Shown one piece after another: positions 54,101 to 64,000 of a stretch of 64,000 nucleotides of DNA. Source of the stretch: Strigamia acuminata (Eukaryota > Arthropoda > Chilopoda > Geophilomorpha > Linotaeniidae); assembly GCA_949358305.1 (NCBI GenBank), contig OX442319.1, positions 11,160,001 to 11,224,000 on the forward strand, in the 5' to 3' direction. Position numbers and translations under genes: made by a program. A model generated the notes under the pieces. That model was given only the letters and a program-made list of their open reading frames with translations, made no database searches and had not been told where the DNA came from. Positions within the stretch are counted from its first letter, which is position 1; each line of letters opens with the position of its first letter.

Positions 54101-57100
54101 TTCTTTTGTGCTTAAAAAGGAATACTGGAAAAAAATGCATGAGGACAGTATACTCTGTGTGGTGCGGACGTAAGACGAGTCCAGAAATTAATATTTTATT
54201 GAGGAGAATTTAGTTCACTATTCACTTATTCTTATTCATTTAAGCAAACTTATTGGCTTAACCAATTTGATGCACCTATTAATTTTCTGGCCAATTGTGG
54301 CCTTGAACTGTTTCTTTCCCCTTTTTAATCACAATTTTTATTCATTTAGTGTTTAAGAAACCAATAAGAAACCTTGAAAGAGTCACATCACTAAAGCAGA
54401 AAAGCACAGGTGTAAACACACGTGTGACCCATTTTTATGGTAATTCATAGAATAAAAATTTAGTATGTTTTGTAAATGTAATCAGCAATGTTTGCTTTCC
54501 TGCATCTTCCAACAAAGTGGTTAAACATGTAAACCAAATTAGTCCTTTTGGGAACCCTCAGTTTCTACAGCAACCGTGGCATTCTTTTTTCAAAATTTGA
54601 AAACTTTATAAAATTATAAATTATATATATATATTATTATATTATATTATATATTATAAATTATAAAAGTAATGTAATAGATTATTAAATTACTATTTTT
54701 ACTTTTGTAACGATGAATCCTAAAGATATTTGTGATTGAGTTGCAATCACTGAACCGAATTGAAATTCAAATGGGACATCACATGCGACCTAAAATGGGA
54801 TTTTGTAAAATGTAGATTCAAATATAAAATAAATATTATTTGTATTCTGTACCAAATAACTTAGAACAGGTGGAGTCATCTCCAATTTAATTGGCATTGT
54901 GACTTCCGAATGTTCCAATGACCTGTTAACTAAGAAGTAAATGTAACACAATGAAACATACAGAAATCCAAAATATTATAATTTGGTTCACAGTTCTAAG
55001 CAAAACGTCATGGAAAAAAAATTTTAGCAACAATTAGATTGTCATAAAAGTTCCGAAACGGTATATTTAACCGACTCCATTTTAGTGACGCCTAAATGTA
55101 AAAAACCAATTTCTTCATAGGTTTGAGTGACAAAATTTTAACAATCCGTTTGCTTATTAGTGACGTACTCACCATTCCGCCGGTAATACGTCGCTGAAAC
55201 AGTGACTTATCAATAAGCCACTTCGTGACTGATATGGTCTTCGCCAGTGCAATCAGGGGACTGAAGACACTGGTTTGGGACGCATACTCACGTAAATAAC
55301 GAGAACTCCCCTAATATTGGTTGGTTGGCCTTTATTAATGTTGTCTAGGGGTGTGGGAAATCCCGTTACCCGTTGCGGGGGTGCCACGAAGGCACGCCGC
55401 ACCGGCAACCGACCCGTCACACACTGGGCGGGAGCCCAATGGGTGACGTGGTCGGTTCGACTAAACATTCGTGTCGTACTCACCTACGACCCGCGTATCC
55501 GCTCATGGAGGCGCTATGGAATCCACCATAGCACTGAGTATCAACCTGGTGAATGGTGAGGAGTACAGAGTCCAACCCGGGTCACGTCTTGTCCCTCAGA
55601 TGAATACCTTCTCCTCGGCAACTGACACACGTCCTTCTCAGTCCGTGTCCAGTGCAACTCTCTCCACTCCTCTCCTCACCACACCACTCCACTCCCTCCT
55701 CCCCGGGCTAGGTCAATCACCCACAGAGGGGATGACCTTTGGGACCGTATGGAGAAGAATTATTTGTTCTCCCCTTTCGTGGCCCACCGAGACGGCAACA
55801 TTGTTCCTGTGACCACGTGGAACCAGAGGCGCCTTGGGAATTCCATTGTTACATTTTGGAACTCGATGAGTCACATCGAGTTATTTGATTGTAAGGCATA
55901 AAGCCTTTGAATAAACTGCTTTATCCCTTTTATATCTTGCAACGAGTATTATTTGAGTAAACACAGCTCACCAGTAAGTAAACCATTGGCTATTTATCAA
56001 TACCGACCAAGGACACGACATGTTACCGTTATGGCAAACACAATACATTGCTGAAACGTTCTGTTTGGGCCTGTGTACTGGTGTGTCTGTCTGTTGTGTA
56101 GCTAGTTGTGGTGTTGAGGAGAGGAGCCAGTGACGAGCCATCTTGGGTGAGGGTCAAGACAAGAGTCATCTTTTATTACGTCTACTTTTACAAGGGGGGT
56201 GACGTCTGGTGCGCCACAAACAAAATGGGTCATTTCTATGGAGTTCAAACACGTGAACTGACTGCTGACAGTAATCAGTTCAGTCTAGAACAGCAGTTTG
56301 CATCCATAATCAGACCACGGCGGCCATTAGGCCTCATGACACCTGTGGTCAGTAATTCATTCCTGCCATGCCGCCGTAATGTTCACAGAGAACATGGGGC
56401 GGACGTGGCCACTACGGATGCTCAGGTTCCGGAAGTCAAATGTGGACTGGGAGAGTCACATATCACTTTAGCAAAAGCCACTTTAGCGATGGTACGTTTT
56501 AGTGGCTAGTACGCTAAAGTGGCTGTTGCTAAAGTGTAGTCACTAAGGTGAACTATCTCTAATACTTAACTGGATAATTGCGTACATGTACCACACGGTG
56601 TAACTCTGTGTTTTTGTTGTAACTCCAAAGGTTTGTTTGGCTATATCAACATGCAAAAATAAAATTGATATTTAAACATAAAAATATTCACCTTACCTTG
56701 TAGTTAGCGTTTCCAAAAGTCAACTTTTCAATTATATCAATACGGTAGTCCAAATTTAAAGCTTTTGCCAGGTCAAAATCAGGTAACTCTAGGAGGCTGA
56801 ACAGATTTGCACTTGTATTCTTTTGTTTCCTATAATCTCTTGTGTAAGTATTATGTTCTGAGCAAATAGATATAGGTGGGAATTGAAAGTGTTCTATTTT
56901 CCTTTGGTATACATCAACAGCCTTTGGTTCTGTCAGGAAGTATGAGATGCGATCATGCATTTGGTACAAATAAAACAGCAAACACACGACGACGAGAAAT
57001 GTCCAAAAAAAACGAAATGTATGTGAACGTGTGCGATCTAGAAGGATGTAAAACTCTGGTGCTACATTCTTATCTTCATTGATAGACTCGATGATTGAAG

Positions 57101-57146
57101 ATGCAATTACTTGGCGATGTCTTCTGAATCTGCGTTCATTGATCAT
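51190..57146 (-). CDS. DEG/ENaC (pickpocket-type) channel gene encoding two joined protomers (copy B)
   Basis: Nine exons: 57146-56697, 54124-54021, 53631-52815, 52655-52577, 52520-52438, 52379-52281, 52160-52051, 51896-51855 and 51601-51190. Phases match throughout and give 731 residues. Protomer 1: membrane segment about 46-61, FPPISIC, Cys-rich ectodomain (CNCTRSC), second membrane segment with the G-x-S filter (GFS, about 285-287). In the same exon and frame protomer 2 follows: membrane segment about 346-361, YPNIIVC, ectodomain with CACLRPC, last membrane segment with GIS (about 698-700). DEG/ENaC channels are trimeric amiloride-sensitive sodium channels. Protomer 1 seems to lack the middle of its ectodomain. 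An internal Met (about 330) could start protomer 2 separately. The exon at 51896-51855 is the least certain. Confidence 0.75.
51640..51961. repeat. Foldback with 58-bp inverted arms enclosing a channel exon (copy B)
   Basis: Copy B counterpart of 7762-8083, with arms at 51640-51697 and 51904-51961. Confidence 0.75.
55163..56563. repeat. GC-richer repeat block of unknown class (copy B)
   Basis: Copy B counterpart of 23340-24740, lying in the first channel intron, near-identical to copy A. Confidence 0.55.
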
Positions 57147-59441
57147 CTACATACGTACAAGGAAGTTTGTATTAATATTTTGTTGTTTGTGTTTTCTAGG
57201 GATAGTTTTGTTCATAAATTTTTTTTGTGATTACTGGGGTTTTTTTGTCGAATGCTGAAGGAGTTGTGACAGTCTGGCAGACTGTGATCACTTTCTCACC
57301 AATCAGCGGGCCCCTGCAGCTCCATCTATTGAAGAGGAGCTGTGACCACGAATGCTGCTACATTCTTTCTTGGACTTTGTTGAAAGCCGTGGTGAAGCAT
57401 GTTTTGTACGTTTTAATATATAAGATTTTTAATTCATTACAGATTCAGAATGAGATTTCGATGGCATTTTGAGAGATCCAGGTTGAATTCAGAAAGATTC
57501 AGATGCTACGGAGTACTTTTATTTCCCTAAAATTTTATCTTCTGAAGATATAATTTTTAATTTTGATGACAAAGCATAAACAGACCGGGGGAATCCAAAA
57601 ATCCGGTCAGTTTTGCAAAATTCTCAACATTTCCCGCAGACCGTGGTTGAAATGTTAAATCTTAGATTATTTTTTGCAAATAAAAAAATCAATCTTGTTC
57701 TAATCAAAAAATTATGATTTCAATACTCAACAAGCTCTTAGTGATGTTATTTGATATTGCAGTTCGTTCTGCAGGCTTGAATAACTCTTACCAAATTGTA
57801 TGTGTTCTGTCACTCTTTTCTTTATGTGGAGATAAGGCCTGACGGGTGAGGAACTAGTTGACTCGGATTTTTATTAAGTTGTGTCTAAACCGGGAAAAAT
57901 TTTGTTTTAAGCACTTGGGTCATGCAACTGCTCTGACCAATGGTGGCCCGAATCGCATCAAAACTTAATCATACAGCAATGCAAAACTGACATCAACATT
58001 AAACAAAACATGGAAAGCTTATTACCATCAGATAAAAATATAAGATGACAGCTCTGTAAAAGTCTCGTTTTAAACATTATAATTCTTTTCCGCTGTTGGG
58101 AGTGACAGATTACTAAAGAAATAAACTACAATTATTATGTAGAATGGTTTCTTCAGGCTTGTTTGGTTAATCACATGTCAGCAGTAAGATTCTCAGAAAC
58201 TATGTTGTTTTGTATAGAAAACAACCATTTTCTCATTAATTAATTTATTATCTGTATGAACATTATAATTTACTGAATGCAGCCTTTCCTGGTCGATCAA
58301 TTTATTGACCAGACTTTGTGTTTTTTAATTCTAGCTTGTCAAAATGATGCCTCATTTTCCGTGTTATTATTTTCTCATGACAGGTTTCTTCCAAATCAAA
58401 CTTATAATTTTGGTTTGAAAGTGTAAACACATAAAATATTAATATTAAATTATAAAAACTGCAACAGCAACACAGAAGCAACAGCAGTGCTTGTATATCC
58501 ATATTTCAGTAAACTTTTTGATAATTGGAATCTATGTTCCCACAATATGGAGTATCTCATAATTCTGGTTCACAAACCAATACTCACAGCAAATACAAAC
58601 AACAACAAAACCTCACTGTCAACTCACACTACCACATCTAAATAAACAAATCAAACATTCCTTTATTTCACTCCGGATGTACCCATAGTTCTAAGTTTCA
58701 GCACGGTATAGACTGTGTCCCTTTGAAATTGCTTAATCTTGTCACTGCTTGGCCACCCGAGTGTTACCATGGGTAAGACCATACCGTCACAATATTTTAT
58801 TTTTGGAATTAGAGGCCCATGAAATTCAGAGTCCCAAGGTGGAAGGGAATACTACCTGGGTAGCGAAGCACAATACCAGTTTTGCCCTGCTTGCTGACAA
58901 CCTATGCTACACCGCTGGTTCTGATGGGTTTATTCAGGAACCTTTCAAAACACGTTCCTGTGCATTCGGGCAAATGTCGTAACTTCGATTGTCACAGCAA
59001 TCCGAAAATAATACAACTGACGTCTTTCATTAAGAAAAAAAAACAGAATTTAAAACCATGTAATAATTACATTTTTTGTTGAAATACTAACTATTGACAG
59101 TATAGAGAAAGTGGCATTCACATAAATTTGAATGTTATTTTGCAAATCCACTGCCTTTTTACTGTGACTTGATGCAGATTTGCAAAACTCGAATATGATT
59201 GAAAATCTCTCCCATAATTAACACAATGAATTGAATATTGTCACGCGGTAGAACCGTACATAAGTTACATGGATTAATTAATGTGAGAATGATTTGGACA
59301 ACCGGTTAAGATGAATGTCCGAACTAGACTCATTTATTAGCATAAAACATAGAACAAATCATAAAACATAGAACAAGTCTCGGAAAAACCCCCAGGGGCG
59401 CTATTGCTTACAATTAACATCCCCTTTATCCACGTAACAAT

Positions 59442-60094
59442 TAGGGTTGCACTGAATGCCAAAAAGGCTGAATAACCAAATACCGAATATTCGGAACCGA
59501 ATACCATGGCCGAATATTCGGTATTCGGCCGAATAACCAAATATTTAAAAAAAAATTTGATTGCTGAAAAAAAGCCATTTTTGGCTTAAAAAATTTACTT
59601 TTTACCTAATAAATGCAGTTTTTACGTTCTAAAATATTCTTTTTACCCAAAAAATGTAATTTTTTAAGTTTAAAATGTCCTTTTTCTGAAAAAAATGCAA
59701 TTTTTGCCTAAAAAGTCAACTTTGCCTCAATAGTGCAATTTTTGCCTAAAAAGTGCAATTTTTGCCTCTGAAAAAACAATTTTTACAAAAAAATGCAATT
59801 ATTGCTTTAAAAATATCATTTTTAAAATACATATTGAATTTTTATTGTAAAATTTGTGTTTTTTGGGTAATAATTGCAATTTAATAGTGAAAATCAAATT
59901 ATTTTGTATAAAAAATACAATTTTGACCTGTAAATGTGAAGTTGTTGCACTAAAAATTCAAATAATTCTAACTTTATCATTATTATGTATTCGGCCGAAT
60001 AACAGATTGATATTCGGCCAAATACATAATATTCGGTTTTTAGGCCGAATAGGCCGAATAACCGAATATAAAACAAATATTCGGTGCAGCCCTA
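59442..60094. mobile_element. hAT-like miniature element (copy B)
   Basis: Copy B counterpart of 29633-30285, with target duplication GTAACAAT at 59434-59441 and 60095-60102. Confidence 0.88.
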
Positions 60095-60359
60095 GTAACA
60101 ATATAAACATGAAAAAATACATACTGTTTTAAAGTCCACTCAGGTGAAAACGTGGCACTCGATCCACTCAAAAACTCCGCATTGCAGCTGTATTGATGTT
60201 TTGTGAAAGTTGACCAGTAATTACTATTTTAAAAAATTCATGAGATTTCTGAGAATTGTAATGACTGGTTTGTGACTTACCGTAGATATCACAAATGTCA
60301 AATTTCATTTTGTGAAGTAGCAAAATACTCAATTCCACATCACATTAGATTGTACAATT

Positions 60360-60541
60360 CAGGGCCGGCGCGAGGGGTGAGGCGATGAGGCGGTTGCCTC
60401 AGGTGGCATATTTCTAGGGGCGGCGTCTTTGGGCGCACAATCAGATTTTTTTCCAACAAAAAAAATATTCTTTTTTACTGTTCAAAAGGGCGGCATATGC
60501 CTTGCTCGTCTCAGGTGGAAAAATGTGTTGCACCGGCCCTG
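60360..60541. mobile_element. Short hAT-like miniature element (copy B)
   Basis: Copy B counterpart of 30551-30732, with the same CAGGGCCGG-type inverted ends. Confidence 0.7.
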
Positions 60542-61126
60542 TTTGTAGTGACCACTGGAGTGGGTCAAACGGAGCATTTTCTCCGTGACCCACTTGCACG
60601 TGTGGTGGGGGAGTCGAGAACGCTACAAATGCCAGAAATTTCAATATTTCAGTAAAATATTACTGCGTAGCAGTGTAAATAGAAATATTATCTAATAATA
60701 AACATGATTTCATTGTAATTCCTCGTCATTTTCATTGCCAACACAACAATTGGGTAAATTTTAACACCGTGATAATGTTTTTGTGAGCACCTTACGTTTG
60801 GATCAGTTGTGAAAGCAGAAATTGCAAGTCAGTCGCTGATTTGGCTTATTAAAAGGTCTATTCCTCGATAGGAAGATCTGGAAATGGGGATGAAATGGTT
60901 TGCCAAGTTCCCCTCATAGATAATTTTTGAAGAAAAGACATCAACATGTTAACAAATTGCAGTAAGTGTAAAAGGGGGAAACCCCCTTTTGTTAGAAGTA
61001 TACGACTATATTTCAAAAGTTGCTTCCGCCCCCATTAGAGCTCCGTACATGTTGTATCTTATCGATGAGTTGCACGACGGACGTTTCACGTGGTTAGGAT
61101 CCAAACGTTGCTAACTCGTTCAAAAG

Positions 61127-61498
61127 CTACTGGAAGTTTCTGTCCCATAGAAAAATTTTCGCCATATACGGAGCAGGTAATGAGAAAAATCCTTGATTGT
61201 TTGATTCGCGTAGCATTGCCATTGTCATGCCTACGCTTCTTATTTGCTGAAGAGTGAGGTTTCCAGTTACGACCCTTTGCCTGATCGTGACAACAAATAC
61301 TATTGGGGCTTCTACAAAATTATCTATGATATTCAGAGTAACTTCCAAGGTTTGATTGCGTGCTGCTGGACTACCGTGGAGCCACATGTTGGTCGAGACT
61401 ACGAGAGGATCAGATCCCATGATTAAGTCTGAATAAACAAAAAAAAACACAATCAAATAAAATGAAAGCAACAATTCGGGATTCACACAACCAGCCAT
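61127..61498 (-). CDS. Small predicted secreted protein, unknown function (copy C)
   Basis: Copy C counterpart of the ORF at 174-545, with identical translation, again between the two direct repeats. Function unknown. Confidence 0.4.
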   Translation of the reverse strand: MAGCVNPELLLSFYLIVFFFVYSDLIMGSDPLVVSTNMWLHGSPAARNQTLEVTLNIIDNFVEAPIVFVVTIRQRVVTGNLTLQQIRSVGMTMAMLRESNNQGFFSLPAPYMAKIFLWDRNFQ

Positions 61499-62808
61499 TG
61501 AGAATGTTCTCTGCTAATGCAATTTCACACCTAAGTTGATGAAATAGTTTGCCAAGTTCCCTCATAGATAATTTTTGAAGAAAAGACATCATTATGCTAC
61601 CAAACTGCAGTAAGTGTAAGGGGGAAACCTGTAGAACCTATAAGGCTACCACAACACACAGCAGATGCTCATATCTGCTTGCCGCTGTTGGTGTAGAATC
61701 TCCCAAAAATCCTTAAATATTCTGTCGGTGGCAGGAAAAATGTGGTTGTGTAGGAATAATTTATTTGAATCAAATTTTTGTCTTATGATGGGGTATTAAC
61801 TGATCCCAGGAGTTATTATGAAAAATCTTCAAAATGGTGTAGAAAACCCCTCTTGGTTTTGACTGATATTATGATTGGTCTTCAAACAGGACAGTTTCAT
61901 GGAATCTTAAAGAACTGGTTCTAATAGGAGCGGCGACAGCAGGAGCAGCAGCAGGGTTTCGGCGACGACGAGGACTTTGACTTGGTGCTCGTATTCCTTT
62001 TTTTCGGCCATTGGTTGCGCATAATTATCTTGTTGTTATGGTTGTGTATATTGTTTACTACCTGTAAGCAATAAAATCAGTTTTAATATAAGTTAAAAAA
62101 ATTAACTAAATTGGTTGAGTGAACAATATTTTTTGGTTCAAATAATTTTGCAGTTTTATTGGAAGAGACCGGATCCGGTTGGAACGACTCTGAATAATGT
62201 CGATGGGGATGGGCCTTGCTCTAGCTACCAAAATTCGATGTACGGCCAAACGCGTGGGTAGGTACACATCATAAAAATATCTAAACATTCTTGGCTAAGA
62301 TAAAAATAATAATTCAAATGAAATAAAAATAAATTAAAAATAAAATAATAAACTTACTATTAGTAGACGACATAATATAACCACAAAAATTAGCAATAGA
62401 GCTATAAACAGGAGTAGAATCCACATGATTGGTACGATGAAAAGTGATTTAAAAAAAGTTTTTTTTTTAATTATGGCGTTTTTTTTGGTCAAGTGACTAA
62501 ATTAGAATATTTAGATTTTGATTACCATTATCATTATTACTCAAAAATGTCAATTTAGCGTGTATTAAAAAATTTCGGTCCAAGCCACACACCGCACAAC
62601 AACCCTAAGGTCATCCCGCTTTGTGGGTGGACTGACCGATTGAGGGAAGGAGGGAGCTGAGTGGAGTGGGAATTAGAGATAGCGTGAGCGACCACTGTAG
62701 AGATATGTGTGAGAGGAAGGTCCTAAGCCTGCAAGGGCAGTTGTGCTTGCTGCTGAGTCTGCTGTTCTCCCTATTCACCACTGACACTCACTTGTCAGTA
62801 GTATGGCG

Positions 62809-64000
62809 TGCGGCGATCCGGGTTTTTACTTATTAAATTATACAAATTTAACAGGCAATCGTCGGTGAGATGCCGTACAGGACTTCTACTCTGTGGCTAA
62901 ATGGTTGTCTAGGGGAATGATTTTTACACGGAGAGTAAAAGGAAAAATTAGATTGTTTTAATCGTTCTAAATACACTCGATATATGCAAAGGGAAAATAA
63001 TAATAATAATGTAATGACTGGGTCGATCTGGCTTCTCTTTGTACTTGGACACTCACAGTTGTCCGTTGGCTCCAAAATGGCGTCGACGGCGTCGTGTGAG
63101 CGCGGGATTTTAGCGGAGTAAACTCGACGCTAAAATACTTTGCTAAAATGTACTAAAATCCTCGTGGAGCACGCTCGACACGAGAACACGTCGCGCACAC
63201 AGCAGTTCGATTATTACGGAGCAAGCTCGACGTAACAATCGGTCTTTACACAACTCGCTTTGTGGAGTTAAACTCAACACAAAGCCTTCAAACCAACAGA
63301 GTGAACTCGATGTTAGTTTCACACAGTTTTCTTTGTGGAGCAAGCTCGACACAAAGAACTACAAATTGACAGAGCAAGCTCAATGTCAATTCACACACAG
63401 AAATGGCTTAAATTACGCGTAGTAATTCAAGCAGAAGGGCGCTATTCCGTACAGTTGGCACGGACCAGCAATGAATCTCAACCCTTCCAGATATCACAGA
63501 TCACACTTAGCAGGGTTTGGCATAAGTTTGACACAGATGTGAATGGTTTGGAAGCAGAATCAAGAATGCGGGAAGAGTGGGCCAAAACCGTTTGGCTCAC
63601 TTCTAAATCTGCTCAGAAAAGCTGCGCAGATGACGAGTTGCACAAAGATCACACACAGCCGCCTTCGGGTCGTGTGCAACAATTGAGCCGGGCACGCGCG
63701 AGGGGAAGGGATGCTCCGCCCAGGCACACGCCTAGCAGCATCATCAAAGCAATGCATGCTGCAGCGCGATTGGTTGACGCTGTTGCTGGGCCAAAACTTG
63801 CTGCAAAACACAATATTATTTGGGCAATATTGTGTCTTGTTTTATATTTTATTAATGTATGTTTTATTTCAATTTACATTGAAACAAAACATATAAGCTT
63901 GTTGAATATATTTATAAGACAATTTGGAAATATGGTGCGCACTCAAATAGGAATATTTGAGGTCACCACACTTCCCCCCCTTTTAAGAAAGAATCTTATT
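62809..64000 (-). mobile_element. Gypsy element 2 insertion in copy C, 3' LTR and polypurine tract only (cut by window end)
   Basis: 3' LTR at 62809-63970 (1,162 bp), then polypurine tract 63971-63984 and the first internal bases. It sits at the same GGCG target as in copy B. It carries the caacccttcc variant found in the copy B 3' LTR, as expected if the same insertion was duplicated with the unit. Confidence 0.9.

Larger units (their letters stand above)
31145..60953. repeat. Tandem segmental unit, copy B
   Basis: Second copy of the unit. It carries gypsy element 2 (33000-45998) and has empty sites for gypsy element 1 (53428-53431) and for the CACTA-like element (around 57027). Both host genes in this copy keep all reading frames and splice sites. 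Confidence 0.9.
60954..64000. repeat. Tandem segmental unit, copy C (cut by window end)
   Basis: Third copy, collinear with copy B at a constant offset of 29809. It includes the start of the same gypsy element 2 insertion at the same target site. It is almost identical to copy B; one difference seen is gcggg at about 32815 against gtggg in copy C. Sequence beyond 64000 is not available. Confidence 0.88.

Overview
The window is animal, most likely arthropod, nuclear DNA. It is AT-rich and holds intron-split genes with short GT-AG introns: an ADAM-type secreted metalloprotease and DEG/ENaC channel subunits. It also holds large Ty3/gypsy retrotransposons and small DNA transposons. No rRNA, tRNA, CRISPR or bacterial operon structure was seen. 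The species cannot be fixed from sequence alone.

Layout: the window is a tandem array of one genomic unit. Copy A is about 1-31144, copy B about 31145-60953, and copy C starts at about 60954 and runs off the end. Each full unit carries, in order, a small secreted-protein ORF (- strand), an ADAM-like metalloprotease gene of 12 exons (- strand), a solo LTR, a DEG/ENaC gene whose reading frame joins two channel protomers (- strand), a GC-richer repeat block inside its large intron, and two hAT-like miniature elements. The copies are near-identical over most of their length. They differ clearly across the metalloprotease gene and in a short patch upstream of the channel gene.

The copies also differ by insertions, and each insertion has an empty site in another copy. 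Copy A alone carries a 12.05-kb Ty3/gypsy element (element 1, 9554-21604, TSD AAGT) inside a channel exon. It also alone carries a 2.0-kb CACTA/EnSpm-like element (25208-27205, TSD CGT) in the first channel exon, so its channel gene is dead. Copy B carries a 13.0-kb Ty3/gypsy element (element 2, 33000-45998, TSD GGCG) just downstream of the metalloprotease gene. Copy C has the same insertion, cut by the window end, and copy A has the empty site. Copy B keeps the intact metalloprotease and channel genes.

The two gypsy elements belong to one lineage. Both have a tRNA-Pro-type primer site, an outsized Gag with an N-terminal AT-hook and a CCHC knuckle, and an identical A_AAA_AAC slippery site that puts pol in the -1 frame. 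Both also have a large third ORF in the env position that shows no membrane or signal sequence and is conserved between them. In element 2 this third ORF is split by a 353-bp intron, while in element 1 it is continuous. The element 2 LTR carries seven hairpins that share one core but have different, self-complementary stems. The element 1 LTR and its solo relative are also strings of hairpins. These retroelement features, and the two-protomer channel gene, are the most unusual things in the window.
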